Shown here piece by piece: positions 23,951 to 36,035 of a stretch of DNA of 64,000 nucleotides. Each line of letters starts with the position of its first letter. Position 1 is the stretch's first letter. Under the pieces are notes generated by a model. The model did not search any database. It worked only from the letters and a program-made list of their open reading frames with translations, and was not told the DNA's origin. The translations under genes and the position numbers were made by a program. Source of the stretch: Symsagittifera roscoffensis (Eukaryota > Xenacoelomorpha > Acoela > Convolutidae); assembly GCF_963678635.1 (NCBI RefSeq), contig NC_087066.1:16737275-16801274 (forward strand). Direction: 5' to 3'.

Positions 23951-24403
23951 CAGGGGCGGATCAAGAATTTTCTCGAAAGGGGGCGGTTTTTTTTATTTGT
24001 CGACCTTCACTTTAATCGTTCTTTGTTTTTGCGTTTTCTTTGATCGTGCTTACAAAATTTTAATATATTTAAAGACCTCTCTGGATTCTTGTGACCTGCA
24101 CACACCAAATTGTGCGCCTATCCAGTGCACAGTTTAGTCCCGTAAAGTTTTTTAGGCCGATTAAATTGACTTTTCTCGTTCTACCAAATCACAATGAAGA
24201 CCGTATTTTGGCCAAATGTTTTGCGCCGCAGAGCAAAAAGGGGCGTTTTTAGGGACATTGTGAAAGTTTTTAAAAACCTCCCCTCAAAATGGGTATATAT
24301 TGGCATCAAAGACGACTTTAGAAAAAAGGGGGCAGATTGGGTCGGCAGGGGGTCGAATCCCTGAGGGGACGGGCTCCTCCCGCTCCTCCTAAATCCACTA
24401 CTG
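23951..24403. mobile_element. hAT-like non-autonomous element
   Basis: It starts CAGGGGCGGATCAAG and ends CTAAATCCACTACTG, imperfect inverted ends of the CAGNGGCGG type known from hAT elements. It is flanked by GATATTAC (23943-23950) and GACATTAC (24404-24411), an 8-bp duplication with one mismatch, the length made by hAT transposases. There is no transposase reading frame. Related ends occur near 38220-38258 and 38860. Confidence 0.75.
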
Positions 24404-24543
24404 GACATTACCCATATCATTCTCGATGAAACATAACCACAAAACATTTGACAAATGGAAACTGGGAATTGTATTTAGTTATTATTTCAGTTCTTTTTCA
24501 CATGATATTGCAAAATAATGATAATATATGTTTTCAGTTTTCG

Positions 24544-27500
24544 TCAATCAACTAACGAGAGCTTGAACAAACATGCCATGAATAATAGTGAAGAGGTTTT
24601 TCTCGAAGTCTCAGCTATGTTGTCTTTGCGGTAACCCAATCCCAATTTGGCGTAATGTAGGCATTTTGTTAAATTCATTTGCTTTTCGAACTCTGTTTCC
24701 TGGAAAGAAGTTGTCAGCTTCTGGAAATCTGAGGTGCCCATGTTGTTGTTCTGTGCTTCAATGATTTCCTAAATCACCGCGGTCGCTTTGAAAATCATTT
24801 TTAATGGAATTTTTTTTTGCATTGTAGGAATTTATTGATGCAGCTCTAAACAATATAAGTGTAACTTGAACATTAAGAAACTAAATTTGAAAATGACCAT
24901 TTTTAAGAAGGAGGGAAAGATTTAAAACCAATTTTCTTCTGAATATCAAACAAGTGAAAATTTTCAGACCGGTTTTTCTCTAAACAATATAAGTGTAACT
25001 TGAACATTAAGAAACTAAATTTGAAAATGACCATTTTTAAGAAGGAGGGAAAGATTTAAAACCAATTTTCTTCTGAATATCAAACAAGTGAAAATTTTCA
25101 GACCGGTTTTTCTCGACCAATTAATTTTAAACGACTGTTTTTTAAAGACTCGGCTGAAAAGGGTTTTCATTGGAGACGTACAACCCTTCTTCGATGTGTA
25201 TTTTTAATGCAAAAAGCGAGGTTGCCTTCTAATGCCCAGGCTATATTTGTTTTCCAATCTTTGGAAGTGCTAGAAACATAATTGTTTACTTGCAATAAAA
25301 TAAATGTTAGAGGTGCTGCCCGCTTTTTTCAAATAAAACCGCTTTGAATTTAACTCACTCGTTCACACGATTCTCTTCCTTGATTTGTGTTTTATGGGGT
25401 AAAAATTTTGCTCATGGTCCTTTTTTATGGCCATCATTAAAAAATTGCGTGCGACCCATCGTATAAAAATAGAGTGAACCTTAGACCCATTGTACAATAC
25501 AGTAGCGTATGGCTCACAACACGACATGTAGGGTTCCAACATCAGTTCAGAAAAGGTGCTGATCCGAAGACATTTACAAAAAGACATGGTCTGTGATGTC
25601 ATGTTGACTGAGTCAGCGAAGCTAAATCGGTCCATACACTGGGCAGTTTCAGTTGAACCCACTGTGACAAATTCATTCAAATTCTAAAATAACAATCATG
25701 AACGTTGTTCACTCTTCCTAAATGACTAAATCCGTTCCCTGACCCACCCTCTGCTTATTCAAAGCTGAGCCCTACAAAAAATAACATCATCATAAAATGG
25801 GTGATTTGATTTTCCGAACCATAAAATGGGAAGGAAATTGGCAACTGGCTGTAATTTCTTTAGAGACGACAAAAATGGCGCACAAATTATAAATGAGCGA
25901 TATATCGTCCTAAAGCGAATTTTTTTCGGGTATTTTTAGTTATTCTATTCAAATTCATAATTTTGAAACTATGAAAACAGAAACAAAAATGTTTAATTCT
26001 AATTTTTGGAAATTTACAACGACTTCAAAATAGAGAGTTTGACTTATCATCAAATAAAAGGGGGCGAGAATATTTTATTTTGAGCGGAATAGGTGAAACA
26101 ATTTTATTCGGATCAACTTAACAATCTCCCAGCATCCCCCCTGTGGTATCTACTTAAGAACCTCCACCCCTATAAAAAAAATACAGTAAACAAGCACTAA
26201 AGCTTTCTATTGAGAGTTTTAATTTGCTGCATTCTGATTGGTCGACAATTCGACACATTTAATTTTTTTGACAATCCGCCCTTCTCGTAAAATGGGGGAT
26301 TGTTAAGTAGATTCTACTATTTTGACCATTTCACTGTTATACGGACCAGATGAACTCAAAACATTTATTATGAGGTAAATTGTTATTGTTCCGACTTTCG
26401 AAGAAAACTGAATATTTATGCTTGGTGTGGTTTTTTTATTCAGTCAATTTTCACCGATCGAAATAATATTTTTTATACCCCATTGAAGATATCGACTTCC
26501 TGAGATCAAATATAAAAAGTTATTTTACCTCCGATATTTTTTGTATAGTTCCGGTGGTTTGAAGTTTGCCAAAGTTTGCCAAAATTTGCCATTGTTTTGG
26601 ACTAAAATATGCGCAATTTGAAGAATTTATTCTTAATGCTGAGAAATTATTTATGCGTGGCGAATTAACACGCACAACAAAATGGTTTCAAATTGGATTG
26701 AGGCTAGCTAATTGGTAGCATTAATTTCTTACTACTCAAATTTTTACGCTTTGGTATTGTCCAAAATGGCTGGCTAATTGGTAGTATTAATTTCCTACTA
26801 CTCAAATTTTTACGCTTTGATATAATCCAAAATGTAACGAATTTCAATTTTTTTCCCAAAAACTATTCGATATAAATTAAGGGACCGTCGGAACATTCAG
26901 GGCTTTACCCCGATATACGAGGTGTCTTGTTAATTTTTTGGATCTACTTATCAATCCCCCCATGGCATCTACTAAAGAATTGCCACCCTTTTTAAAAATA
27001 TCAGTAAATTAACTCTAGAGCGTTCTTAATTATAATTCGAGTTCTGCTGTAAAAAATTCGAATAACTTGATCTAGTGAATAATTACCTCCTCCATTCTTG
27101 AAATGAAGGAAGGCTTGTACTCAAAACCTGTTGCTTTTCTCGCCTGCACAAACTGAGCTACGTTGAAAGTTCCAAACCTTTTTTTTTGAGAAGATGAAGA
27201 ATCAAGTTAGCGTGCACTCCTACCTTCCCATTCTAAATCGGGCAAGTTAAAGTTTTCCAGCATTATAAATTAAATTTTTTAAGTAGGCTTTCTATTACGT
27301 CGGCGTTCTCAAAAAGGAATTAAATGTGACCCGTTAATCATCTTTGTGGTTATTTTTCCTTGAAGTAGGATTTATAGGAAAAAATTCAACGCAAATCTTT
27401 GCAGTCATGATTCTCATTTTTGCATTCTTGTAGTTGATGCTTATTTTTATTAATTCTACCTATTTTACTACTCTGAAAAATCAAAAGGGCACGAAGAGTT

Positions 27501-29990
27501 CTCATCAGTTAGTTTTGGCTCTAACAGCTCTAACTTTATTCCATCCAGTACAAGTTTTAACTCGTTAAATAATTGGGCCAAAAAACATCATTTGCTTAAT
27601 GCATTTCAGCATAAGTTATGCTGTAGTGCATTAAGCAAATGATGTTTATTTGACCCAATTATATTTTTACGAGTTAAGACTTGCGATGGATGGAATAAGG
27701 TTACGACTGTTAGAACCAAAAATAACTGATGAGAACTCTTCCTGGCCCTTTTGATTTCTCAGAGTAGGAATTTGAACTGACAATTTTCTGTGACACAGTG
27801 CTCCTAAATAATGGATGCTGTAACTTTTTCCTAAATTTGGTAAGTTATACTTAGTATTTCTGTCTAAATTTTTTAAATTTCTTTAGTATACGTTAAACCA
27901 ATAAATTTCGGCAGAATGCCAAATTTTGCCAGGGTGGTTTTTTGATTCGATCCTTTTTTAAATTTTCGACTAAGCAATTTGACGAGCTTTTTCATTACTA
28001 TCTAAAAACTATGGTTTGTTTTTTTTTAAGTTCAAAATTAAAAAAAAATTATTCCACATGTAGTCATTTTTTGTAAGTTTCAAAATGGGGGTTTCAAAAT
28101 TGCTCATTGGTTCAATTTGGGATAAATAACACGCCATATACTGTGTTCTTATAACACGGGTAAGCAGCGGATTAATGTGTTCCAAAATGAAATAAGACAA
28201 GTCATTTGGTTGTACTATTTGAATACAAGGCGCTATATTCTTTTGCTTTCTTGCATTAGCGTGTGGGAAATAAATTAGAACAAAAACCGTTTTTTTACTT
28301 TTTTAATCGAGTTCTTTGTCATTAATTTTCAATGCAAAAACTTTCAAATAAAGCGTGAAAGTGCAATCTGAATACTCAGGGCTTCGCCCTGATATACGAA
28401 TATTCTTGTATCAATACCAATACAGTTCTGCAACAAAATTGTCTTCTGTTTTTGGTTAGAGCTAAAATTCTACTTGCCCAGTACTATTCCAGAAATAAGA
28501 TTTTACTGAATCCTTAGTTCAACAAAACTTATGTGCAAAATATATATAAATAGATAAAAAGCTTCAAATAGATAAAAACATGCAAATCTAATTCTACATA
28601 CAAATCTACCTACAAAAAAATCAAAAATTGAGAAAAACGTCAAACAAAGCTAGCTAGATTTTTATAGATTTTATATCACGCTTCTAATTAAGTAATTTCG
28701 CGTTTTACAATTTTTTCTTAACTTGTCTAAAGAAATTAGTCGCAATAGTCTAAAAATTAGTCAAAAGTCTGGCCATAATTTACAAAAAAAAATATTCGAA
28801 AAAACAAATCGAACAAAAATGCGAAAAGTTATTGCGTTGAACTGAAACTCATATTAGTTAGTTGACCAAAAGTATTTTCATGAAATGCCTAAACTATGCC
28901 AAACTTTCTAAATACTAAATGAATAAAGACTAGTATTAGACGCATGAAAACATTAGTTGGTCGCGCCGGTGGCGAACAATATATCTTTAATTTGCGAGCA
29001 GGTTGCGGACACTTGCGTTGGCCTGCAAGTTCCTCGGTCGCGGCAGACTGGAGTAACCAATAAGGGTAGGGGTAGTCTGAAAACACCTAATCTCGGCTGC
29101 CCAAAGTCTTGATTTCAAACAAACCACACCATCGGTCTCGGTAATTTTTGCTTTTTGATCAAATTATCAGTTTCAATTATTTACTTAGCACGAAAATAAC
29201 AAAAATGATAGCTTTTGATTAAGCTCTTTTCTAGCCCATCCACGCATTTCAATTTTTCCATTTTTTAAAGTTGACTAGCGTGTTGCTATGTCTGAACGCG
29301 TGATATTACGAAATACCGTCTGACGAACAAATTTGTTCACCATGCAAAATTTCATGAATTTTTGATCACGTAAAAATGATTTTTCACAACTGAAATTCAA
29401 ATGTGGGGGGAAAGTGAAAAAAAGCCATTGATTGTTTTAAAAAGTTTGATTGGTGGCAACACATCGTTTTGAGATGGTACATTTTTGGCTCTTTTCCAGT
29501 TCCCCCCTTTCACATTTTCAAATTCAGTTTTGAAAAGCTTTTTTAACGTTGTCATCATGAACAAGTCGACAACTGTGCACAGATTTGTTCTTCATACTTT
29601 ACAGCGTAACATCACGCATTTAGCCGTAACAACACAAACATAAAACTCGGGTATTTTGAAAGGTGGGAAACTGGAAAAGAGCTAAATTTTTTATTCGATT
29701 AAGATTATTCGAGTTCAAACTTGTCGAAAAAAGTTTTTTTCTTTCTCAAAAGTCGGTAGAAATAATCATACCTCTTTTGGTTTATTTTGTTTTATCTTTT
29801 TTGGGCTGCTCGTCGGTTCGTTTTGAATTGCTTCACTCCCATTGGTACCCGCAATTTCAGTTAGATCGACAGTCGAACTTTTCATTTCTGTTGACAACAT
29901 TTCAGCAGAAATGTTCTTGTAGAAACCCAGCCATAACTGAATAACCAAATTGCAGATTTTATATAATTGCAAAAACTTGCAGAACGACAT
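24544..29990 (-). CDS. Predicted spliced gene for a small Cys-containing, probably secreted protein (family member 1)
   Basis: Three exons fit together in phase 0. Exon A is 29990-29772 (ATG, 73 codons, donor AAAGAG|GTATGA). Exon B is 25683-25480 (acceptor GTTATTTTAG|AAT, 68 codons, donor AAG|GTTCAC, weak). Exon C is 24699-24544 (acceptor CTTCTTTCCAG|GAA, 51 codons and TGA). The N-terminus has a hydrophobic stretch (ICNLVIQLWLGFY), possibly a signal peptide or anchor. Exon B holds TETAQCMDRFSF, SFCKCL and MSCCEPY, and exon C holds LTKCLHY and a hydrophobic tail ending LFMACLFKLSLVD. The same order of cysteines, C-x19-C-x-C...CC...C, occurs in the + strand gene at 39917-45766, which is the main evidence. 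The introns are about 4.1 and 0.8 kb and are full of repeats. I do not recognise the family. The donor of exon B is uncertain. Confidence 0.5.
24847..25114. repeat. Perfect 134-bp tandem duplication
   Basis: The 134-bp unit 24847-24980 is repeated without visible change at 24981-25114 (both start TAAACAATATAAGTG and end ACCGGTTTTTCTC). It lies in the predicted second intron of family member 1 and looks recent. Confidence 0.95.
26112..26312. mobile_element. Short MITE with ACTTAACAATC ends
   Basis: Near-inverted ends: ACTTAACAATCTCCC on the left (about 26115) and GGGGGATTGTTAAGT on the right (about 26293). Related half-copies with CCCCC-ATGG-ATCTAC and TATAAA blocks lie near 26938-27020 and 36640-36700. 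Non-coding. Confidence 0.5.
26381..26933 (+). mobile_element. Dispersed repeat, + copy
   Basis: It starts TTATTGTTCCGACTTTCG and ends CGGAACATTCAGGGC...GGTGTCTTGTTAA, matching the family described at 18891-19462. An internal segment of about 70 bp containing GGCTAATTGGTAG is duplicated at 26703 and 26771. A more diverged copy ends at 28412. Confidence 0.7.
27468..27767. mobile_element. 300-bp foldback palindrome
   Basis: The sequence from CTACTCTGA (27468) to TCAGAGTAG (27767) is an almost full-length inverted repeat with arms of about 140 bp. The centre GCATTTCAGCATAAGTTATG is itself palindromic. Transcribed RNA would form one long hairpin. It lies in the first intron of predicted family member 1. 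It is probably a foldback MITE, since no coding is present. Confidence 0.85.
28413..29220. other. No clear gene; G/C-richer patch at 28940-29060
   Basis: Mostly AT-rich. The patch 28940-29060 is richer in G and C (GGTCGCGCCGGTGGCGAACA) and has a short - strand reading frame, but without splice signals or a motif I can defend. It lies in the predicted first intron of family member 1. Confidence 0.35.
29221..29684. mobile_element. Two adjacent MITEs with GGCTCTTTTCC ends
   Basis: Copy one runs from about 29221 to 29426 and copy two from about 29487 to 29684. Both begin GCTCTTTTC and end with its inverse (GAAAAAGC or GGAAAAGAGC), and both carry an internal block with a CGTGATATTACG or GTAACATCACG core. 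Copy two is flanked by ACATTTTT and AAATTTTT. They are members of the family whose best examples, with clear 8-bp duplications, are at 30186-30994 and 44840-45005. Confidence 0.65.
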
Positions 29991-30185
29991 TGAGTTTTAG
30001 TTGCTCGTACTTTTCAAGTCAAGTTGTGTTTTTGAGTAATACATTTACGACGTTTTTTTAAAGTTAACAAAATTTTAAATTTTTTTTAATGTCCTGTTTT
30101 CAAGAGTTATGTCAAACAATTATAGAATAACGAATGTTTATTCTCTCAATAAAAAAAATATCAATCTCAAAAAATATCATCAATT

Positions 30186-30994
30186 GGCTCTTTTCCAGTT
30201 TCCCACCCCCCTCGTTAAGTTACAAGATAAAGCTGTTCGAAATTGTTAACACGGCTATTTGCATGTACACAAGTGGATAAAGTTAAGTGCAAACTCAAGA
30301 TTTGACTCTCTAAAACGCCTGTTTTTAATGTCCATTTTGGACAACATTTCCTTCGAAATTCAAAATTTTTTTAACATATACTAAGAGCAAATTATCAAAT
30401 TTAACCTCTATCAAACTACCAATGTTTAGTATCAATGACTTATCAATGTAATCCGAGTCTAAAAATGCCATGTTTCCTCATCTGCACTAAGTTTTGTATC
30501 AGAGTTATCTTATTCTCGAATATGCGGAGTAAAAAATTTGTTCATGCAACGTGAAACATTTCTAGCGAGAAAATTGAATTGATCAGTGTGAAAACTTTGC
30601 TGAGTTTAGCTGTTTTGTGCAAAACTTAGTGCAGATGAGGAAATCTGGAATTTTCAGACCCGGATACTTTGGTAAGTTATTGATACCAAATATTGATATT
30701 TTCATTGACGATAACTGGTCTATGCAAAAATTTAACTGCACCTGGTCTATGCAAAAATGTAACTGATTTGGATGGAAATGTTGCCCAGAATGGACCCGAA
30801 AACAGGCTTTTTAGAGAGTATAATCCTGAATTTGCGTTTAATTTTTTCCACTAGTGTAATAAATGCTGTAAAGAATTGTTCACCTGTTCACGCTGTAGCC
30901 TTTCAATGCAATTTATAACATGGAAAATTATTTTAAACTGATTTTCTTATATTGAATTTCGGAAAAAATTAAAGAGGGGAACTGGAAAAGAGCC
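30186..30994. mobile_element. Long GGCTCTTTTCC-ended element with perfect 8-bp duplication
   Basis: It starts GGCTCTTTTCCAGTTTCCC and ends GGGGAACTGGAAAAGAGCC. It is flanked by CATCAATT on both sides (30178-30185 and 30995-31002). An 8-bp duplication suggests a hAT-type transposase. Its interior is palindromic around 30400-30800 (CCTCATCTGCACTAAGTTTT against AAAACTTAGTGCAGATGAGG). No protein is encoded. Confidence 0.85.
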
Positions 30995-31002
30995 CATCAA
31001 TT

Positions 31003-33334
31003 TCTTTAGCAAAAAAATGAAAACCATTGTGTTATCTGCTCTAAAGTTTAAAACCAAAGAAACTACGTAGAATTTACTTGGTCAGTTTGTTTGTAGAGCG
31101 TGAAATCAATTTGCTGAGCCGCCTGTTCAAGTTACTTTAAATAAGTTTGAATTACTCAACGCTAAATTTTTTTCATTGATCAGAAAATTAACAAGAAAGA
31201 ATGAATGATTGTCATTTAGAAAAAAAAGAGAAAAAGAAACGATAATTGATTTTCGCTTAAGAAATTTGTAAACATACTTCCTTGTTTATGAATCTGGCTT
31301 TTTTGACCGTAGATATTATGTTTCAAAAAGTATTTTTGCGCTTGCTGAAATTTTAACAAAACAATTCGATAGTCCGAACTTTTGGCAAAAATATTAGATA
31401 AACGATGAAATATAGGGGCACATTTGAAAATTAATACCTATTTTTAATGAATTTTTATTGATATTGTTTTCTCTCAAATTAACGACAATAATTGAAAAGT
31501 TTCTTCAATTAAAATCGTATTTTTTCTCCCCGAAAGTCCGTAAAAAAGCAGTGTTTTAACTTTTTTCTGCAGATACGTTTGTTTTCTGATAATTTGTTTC
31601 TTAATCAAACTATGACGCGTAGATTTTATCATATTTTGAAAATATATAGCAAAAATTGAAACTAAATGCACTCTCACCCCAATCGCCCAGTCCATACTTC
31701 AAAAACATATCAAACCCCCATCATTGAGTCACCAACCAACCCGCTCATAAACATGAGGGTCCGGTTAATATTGACGAGGGGATAAAGTGTGGGATAAATA
31801 AATATTGGGGCGAGGTCAAATGTGGGGAGGTGGGATTTTAAAACGTATGCGAGGGGTAGAACAAGGAATGTGTAAATAGGAATGGGGTAGGTCAAAGAAA
31901 GGCCAGTACAGTGTGAATTTATGTGGAGTTAGGAAAGTTTGAACATTACGAGGCAAAACTAGATTTTTTGATATTTTAGGTGGGTTTCGTAACAGACCAA
32001 AAATCGGTTTGCCGTGGATTCCGCAGTAATCTTATGTTTTAAAATCTTTTTTAAATTGTGAAATCCAGAAGCAAATGGCTAAATCATGAAGAAGCTCAAA
32101 TAACAGCTCATTTTTTGATCTTTTCAATCATTTTTTGAAATCTTTCCGCTCTTTGGGCATTCCTCGAAACAAAAATTGGGCCAAAAAATATGTTACGAGC
32201 ATTTGCTTAGGGATTCAGCGAGTATCAAACGGTGCGTGTATCCAGAAAACAGCTTGGCCTCGTAACGAAGACAGAAGACCCAAGATAGCAGTTTTTGAAC
32301 AAAAAAAATTCACTAAAAGAGATGCAATCGCAATTTTAGTCCATTTTTGATTTAACTGGAATATTTTAAACCAGTTCAGAGTTATTTTAGGATTAAGTTA
32401 TGTTAAATCATTTTATTCAATGGAAAGTAGATTTTACTGATTTCAAATTAATTAATTAAGTTAAAAGATATCGTCGATGACAATAAAAAATCAAATTTAG
32501 TCGATTACTATCCTTGAAATTGCAGCGACGTCTTTTTTCACTTTCCAATAAACTTTTTTGATTAAAAAAACAACTTTGACCAAGGCGTTCAAGTAACTGC
32601 TATGAAAAATTTATCCGTAAGCGTAAGTAAAGCTGTTAGATTTTTGAAGTTTTTATGTCGCCCCAAATCAATGAGTTTACAACGGAAGTCAAACAAAAAG
32701 CGTGAGTCAGAAGTCATGATTCTTTGAAATTTGAAACTCACTAATAAAAAGTTTTCAGTTTATTGCTTATCCAGTGAAAATGGCGATTGTGTTTTCTCAA
32801 CCGAGATTTTTCCAATCATTCTCCCTATTCTAAAAAAGTTTCTACCTAGCAAAGCAAGATCGAAGAAAAAAATTTTTTCGAGGGCTCTAATGGGAGAGTG
32901 TTTAAATTTGAACGAAAAAATTTTCCGAACGAACCTTTTGCATTACGAAAGTGCTCAAAATTGTGCCATCTCTATGAAGAATGTGCCATCTTCATGAAGA
33001 TATGAGAAAAGATGTTAAATTTCTTTTTTATTTTTCATTTGTTGATTTATTTCATATTTTTCATTTGAAGTGAAAAAAAATTGGTGCTCGAATTTAATTT
33101 TCATAATTGCTTCTTATGTAGTTATAGTACTCAATTTGTTAGCTCAATAATGAAGCACGGTCAAAATTGATTCATAAAAACTGCTTCTGATTTGAATTTA
33201 AACGTTTTTCTGAATTTTGTTTTTAGGTAGCCATAAGTAAATGTGAAAACTAATTGAGATCATGCAAAAAAGTAGCACGTATAAAAATTTTAAGGCGAAA
33301 AGGTTTCATAAATGTACAATTAGCTTAAATCAAC
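31003..33334. other. No supported gene
   Basis: AT-rich DNA. The stretch 31680-31900 is less AT-biased and has short open frames on the - strand, but I found no start, splice or domain evidence. Nothing else is recognised. Confidence 0.4.
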
Positions 33335-33752
33335 GGCTTTTTTTACTTTCCCCACTTCACATAAGCAACAATGTTTTGGCGTAACGAGGGGTTTTAAAAG
33401 ATAAACCATGAAGACCAAATATGTTTGTCATGGCCTAATTAGTTCGCAACATTCGGATAACATGACCAAACTTTCACTCATAAAATTTTGCAGGTGGGGG
33501 GCTAGGAAAAATAGCCTAAAAACAACTTATTGATTAGGCTCGACAAAATTAATCTTTTTCCTCCCCCTCCACCTCACATCAGCATCAATTTTATGGTCTA
33601 AACAGGGATTTTACAAGGTTGATGATTAAGACCAAATATGTTTCTCATAGACTAATTTATCTGCTTGTCAATTTTTAAGACAATCGTACAATGTGAAAAA
33701 AAATTTAAACTATAAAAACTTGCAGGTGGGGGAAAAATAAAAAGAGCCAATG
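33335..33752. mobile_element. Two degraded GGCTC-type MITEs
   Basis: Segments at about 33335-33516 and 33535-33752 have G/C-run ends (TTTCCCCACTTCAC, GGTGGGGGGC; CCCCCTCCACCTCAC, GGTGGGGGAAAAA) ending in AGCC or GAGCC. Both share internal blocks with the family at 29221-29684 and with each other (TTTGTCATGGCCTAATTAGT against TTTCTCATAGACTAATTTAT). Confidence 0.55.
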
Positions 33753-35015
33753 ACTTAAACTCCCAATCAACTGACTGTCACATATGTATAGAACAAAATT
33801 GTTTTAATGGCTGAACGCGTGATGTTACTTAGTAAAGTTTAAATAACAATTGTGTTAGCAATAATTTTTTTTGTTTACCAAATTTTTTAACCTTGTGACT
33901 ACGTAAAATTGGCTTTTTAAAACTGAAATTCAAATGTGAGGGGAAATTGGGAAAAAATTGAACTCATTTTTGACTTTTTAACTTCAAATACAACTATAAC
34001 AATTTTAAAAAAGTTTTTCAGGTTAATGAGAAAAACATAGGGCTATTTTCTACTTTCTCCCAGCTTTCAAGCTTCCCATTTTCATTAAACGTCTAACATT
34101 ACGGTGCAAGCTTTAAGGAACAAATCTGTTCACAATGGTAAGTTTGTTCACCACGCCAAGTTTCATTGCAATTTTTCACTTTTGGAATAGTTTTTCGGGG
34201 TCTTTATTAACTTAAATTTTAAGCTGAATGACGGGGGGATCAAAAAATTGTCAAATTTGGGCCCTTGTTTCAAAAAATTCTGTAGGTTGCTTAAAAATAA
34301 AAACCAAAAGAGTTCTGGCTTTCAACTTCCAGCGTTCAGAACTCATTATACAAGCGTCAAGTTTTCTAAACTTCAGAAGAAATCTAATCAATTCAATTAT
34401 AAATCCCAATCATTCCTCGTTTTTTCAATCAATTTTCAATCAATTATGTTAGATATGTTTCAAAATTGTTCCAACTTTTGGATAAAAAAATCATTTCTAT
34501 CAATTATTTTGATAATAAATTAAACATATACTTTTTTTACTTGTTTTATTTCGGTTTTGCATCTAGGATGTTTATATTCCGTTTTAGAAAATGCTGATTA
34601 CTGCGAGCATTTGTTCTCAAATTGGCTTGCAGTTTTCAAATCAATCAAACATGAACACTTTTCTTCCATCTTGCTCTGCTAGTTAGAAACTTTTTATAGA
34701 ATGGGGGGAATGATTATTTGGTAGTTTTTCTTATTGTACACTTTTATTTTTTCAACCAAATATGATATTTTGCTCGAAAGAAATGCACGAGTTTACTTAA
34801 AAAGTACTCTCGGAAGGCTTTGTTTTGGTGTAGATTTTTGCGTTCACCTGCTGCAAATCATTATAAGCATTTAACTTTTGAAGATTGCATTTTTGACATA
34901 AAAAAAATATCTTTTTATGATATATTTTAGGTTTGTTTGATAATATGACGAAAAAGTATGTTGAATAAAGTTACATCAATTTTAGTAGGAAAAAAGTACG
35001 AAGATGAAATAAAAA
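33753..35015. other. Repeat scraps, no gene
   Basis: More remnants of the GGCTC-type MITE family occur at about 33800-34080 (GCTGAACGCGTGATGTTAC, GTGAGGGGAAATTGG). The rest has only chance open frames. Confidence 0.4.
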
Positions 35016-35019
35016 AGAT

Positions 35020-36035
35020 AAAGATTGATTTGAATCTATTTAAAATCGATTTAAATTGAACGTAAATCCCAGCTACAAAAACTGATCCAAATTCATTTTA
35101 AATCGATTTGAATCCACTTCTTCCAGTTTTAAACTGTTTTTGTTTTAGGGGGATTAAAACGGACTTAAATCAATTTAAATCATTTTTTTTTTCATTCGAG
35201 TTTCATCAGTTTCAATTTTTTTTTTGCATTTAATCATTGCCTGTCAATTTTTATTTTTTCATCCATAGCGTCTTGTAGCATAAAAAAACCAAAAAGAACC
35301 ATAAAAAACCAAAAAAAAACAAAAAATCAAAAAAAAAAACCTGTAGCATAAAAAAACCTTGTATGTTTTGAGTTCAAAAACTGACTTATATTGACCTTTT
35401 TGTTGATGGTTTTCAAAAGAACTTGCTCAAAATCTGATTTACATTCATGATTTTCTATGATTTAATTGCATTTTACTGAGATCAAAATTTTAAAACTGTT
35501 TTTCATTCTGACCCTTTTCTGGTTTGTTGCATAGGTTTTTGCCCATAATCTGATTTTCAATGATTTTCTATGACTTCATTGCTTTTTTCGAGCTTAAAAT
35601 CTGACGTTTGTTTATCAAGTTTTTTATTCTATAACATCTGTGTTTTTTTGAAAAAAAAATTTCAATTCTTTTTCTGAGCAGTATGTGTTTTTGCCGTGTT
35701 AGCAAAAATATCCATCCAAATCGATTTAAATCGATTTTTAAGACACTTAAATCAATCCAAAATTTTCAAGACAGATTGATTTAGATCAATTTAAATCGGA
35801 TTTAAGTGAGATTCAGATGGATTTAAGTGAGTTTCGGATGCATTTTAGTGAGTCGGAAAATCCATCCAAATCGATTTAAATCGATTTTTTAGACAATGAA
35901 ATCGATCTAAAGTTTTCAAAAAAAAAATCAGTTTAAATCGGTTCAAAATCCATTTAAGTTCGTAAATTGTACATTGTTAACCAATTTGGATTGATTTAAA
36001 ATCGATTTAAAATCAATTTAAATCAATCCGAAACC
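35020..36035. repeat. Array of AAATCGATTT / ATTTAAATC palindromic motifs
   Basis: Many degenerate copies of AAATCGATTTAAAT and relatives are scattered over about 1 kb, densest at 35020-35190 and 35700-36030. An A-rich low-complexity tract lies at 35280-35360. The motif differs from the GATTATAATC array at 16670-17590 but has the same design: short, self-complementary, irregularly spaced. Confidence 0.8.

Noticed and set aside
24181-24447. 88-codon - strand ORF
   Set aside because: It lies inside the hAT-like element and runs across its border.
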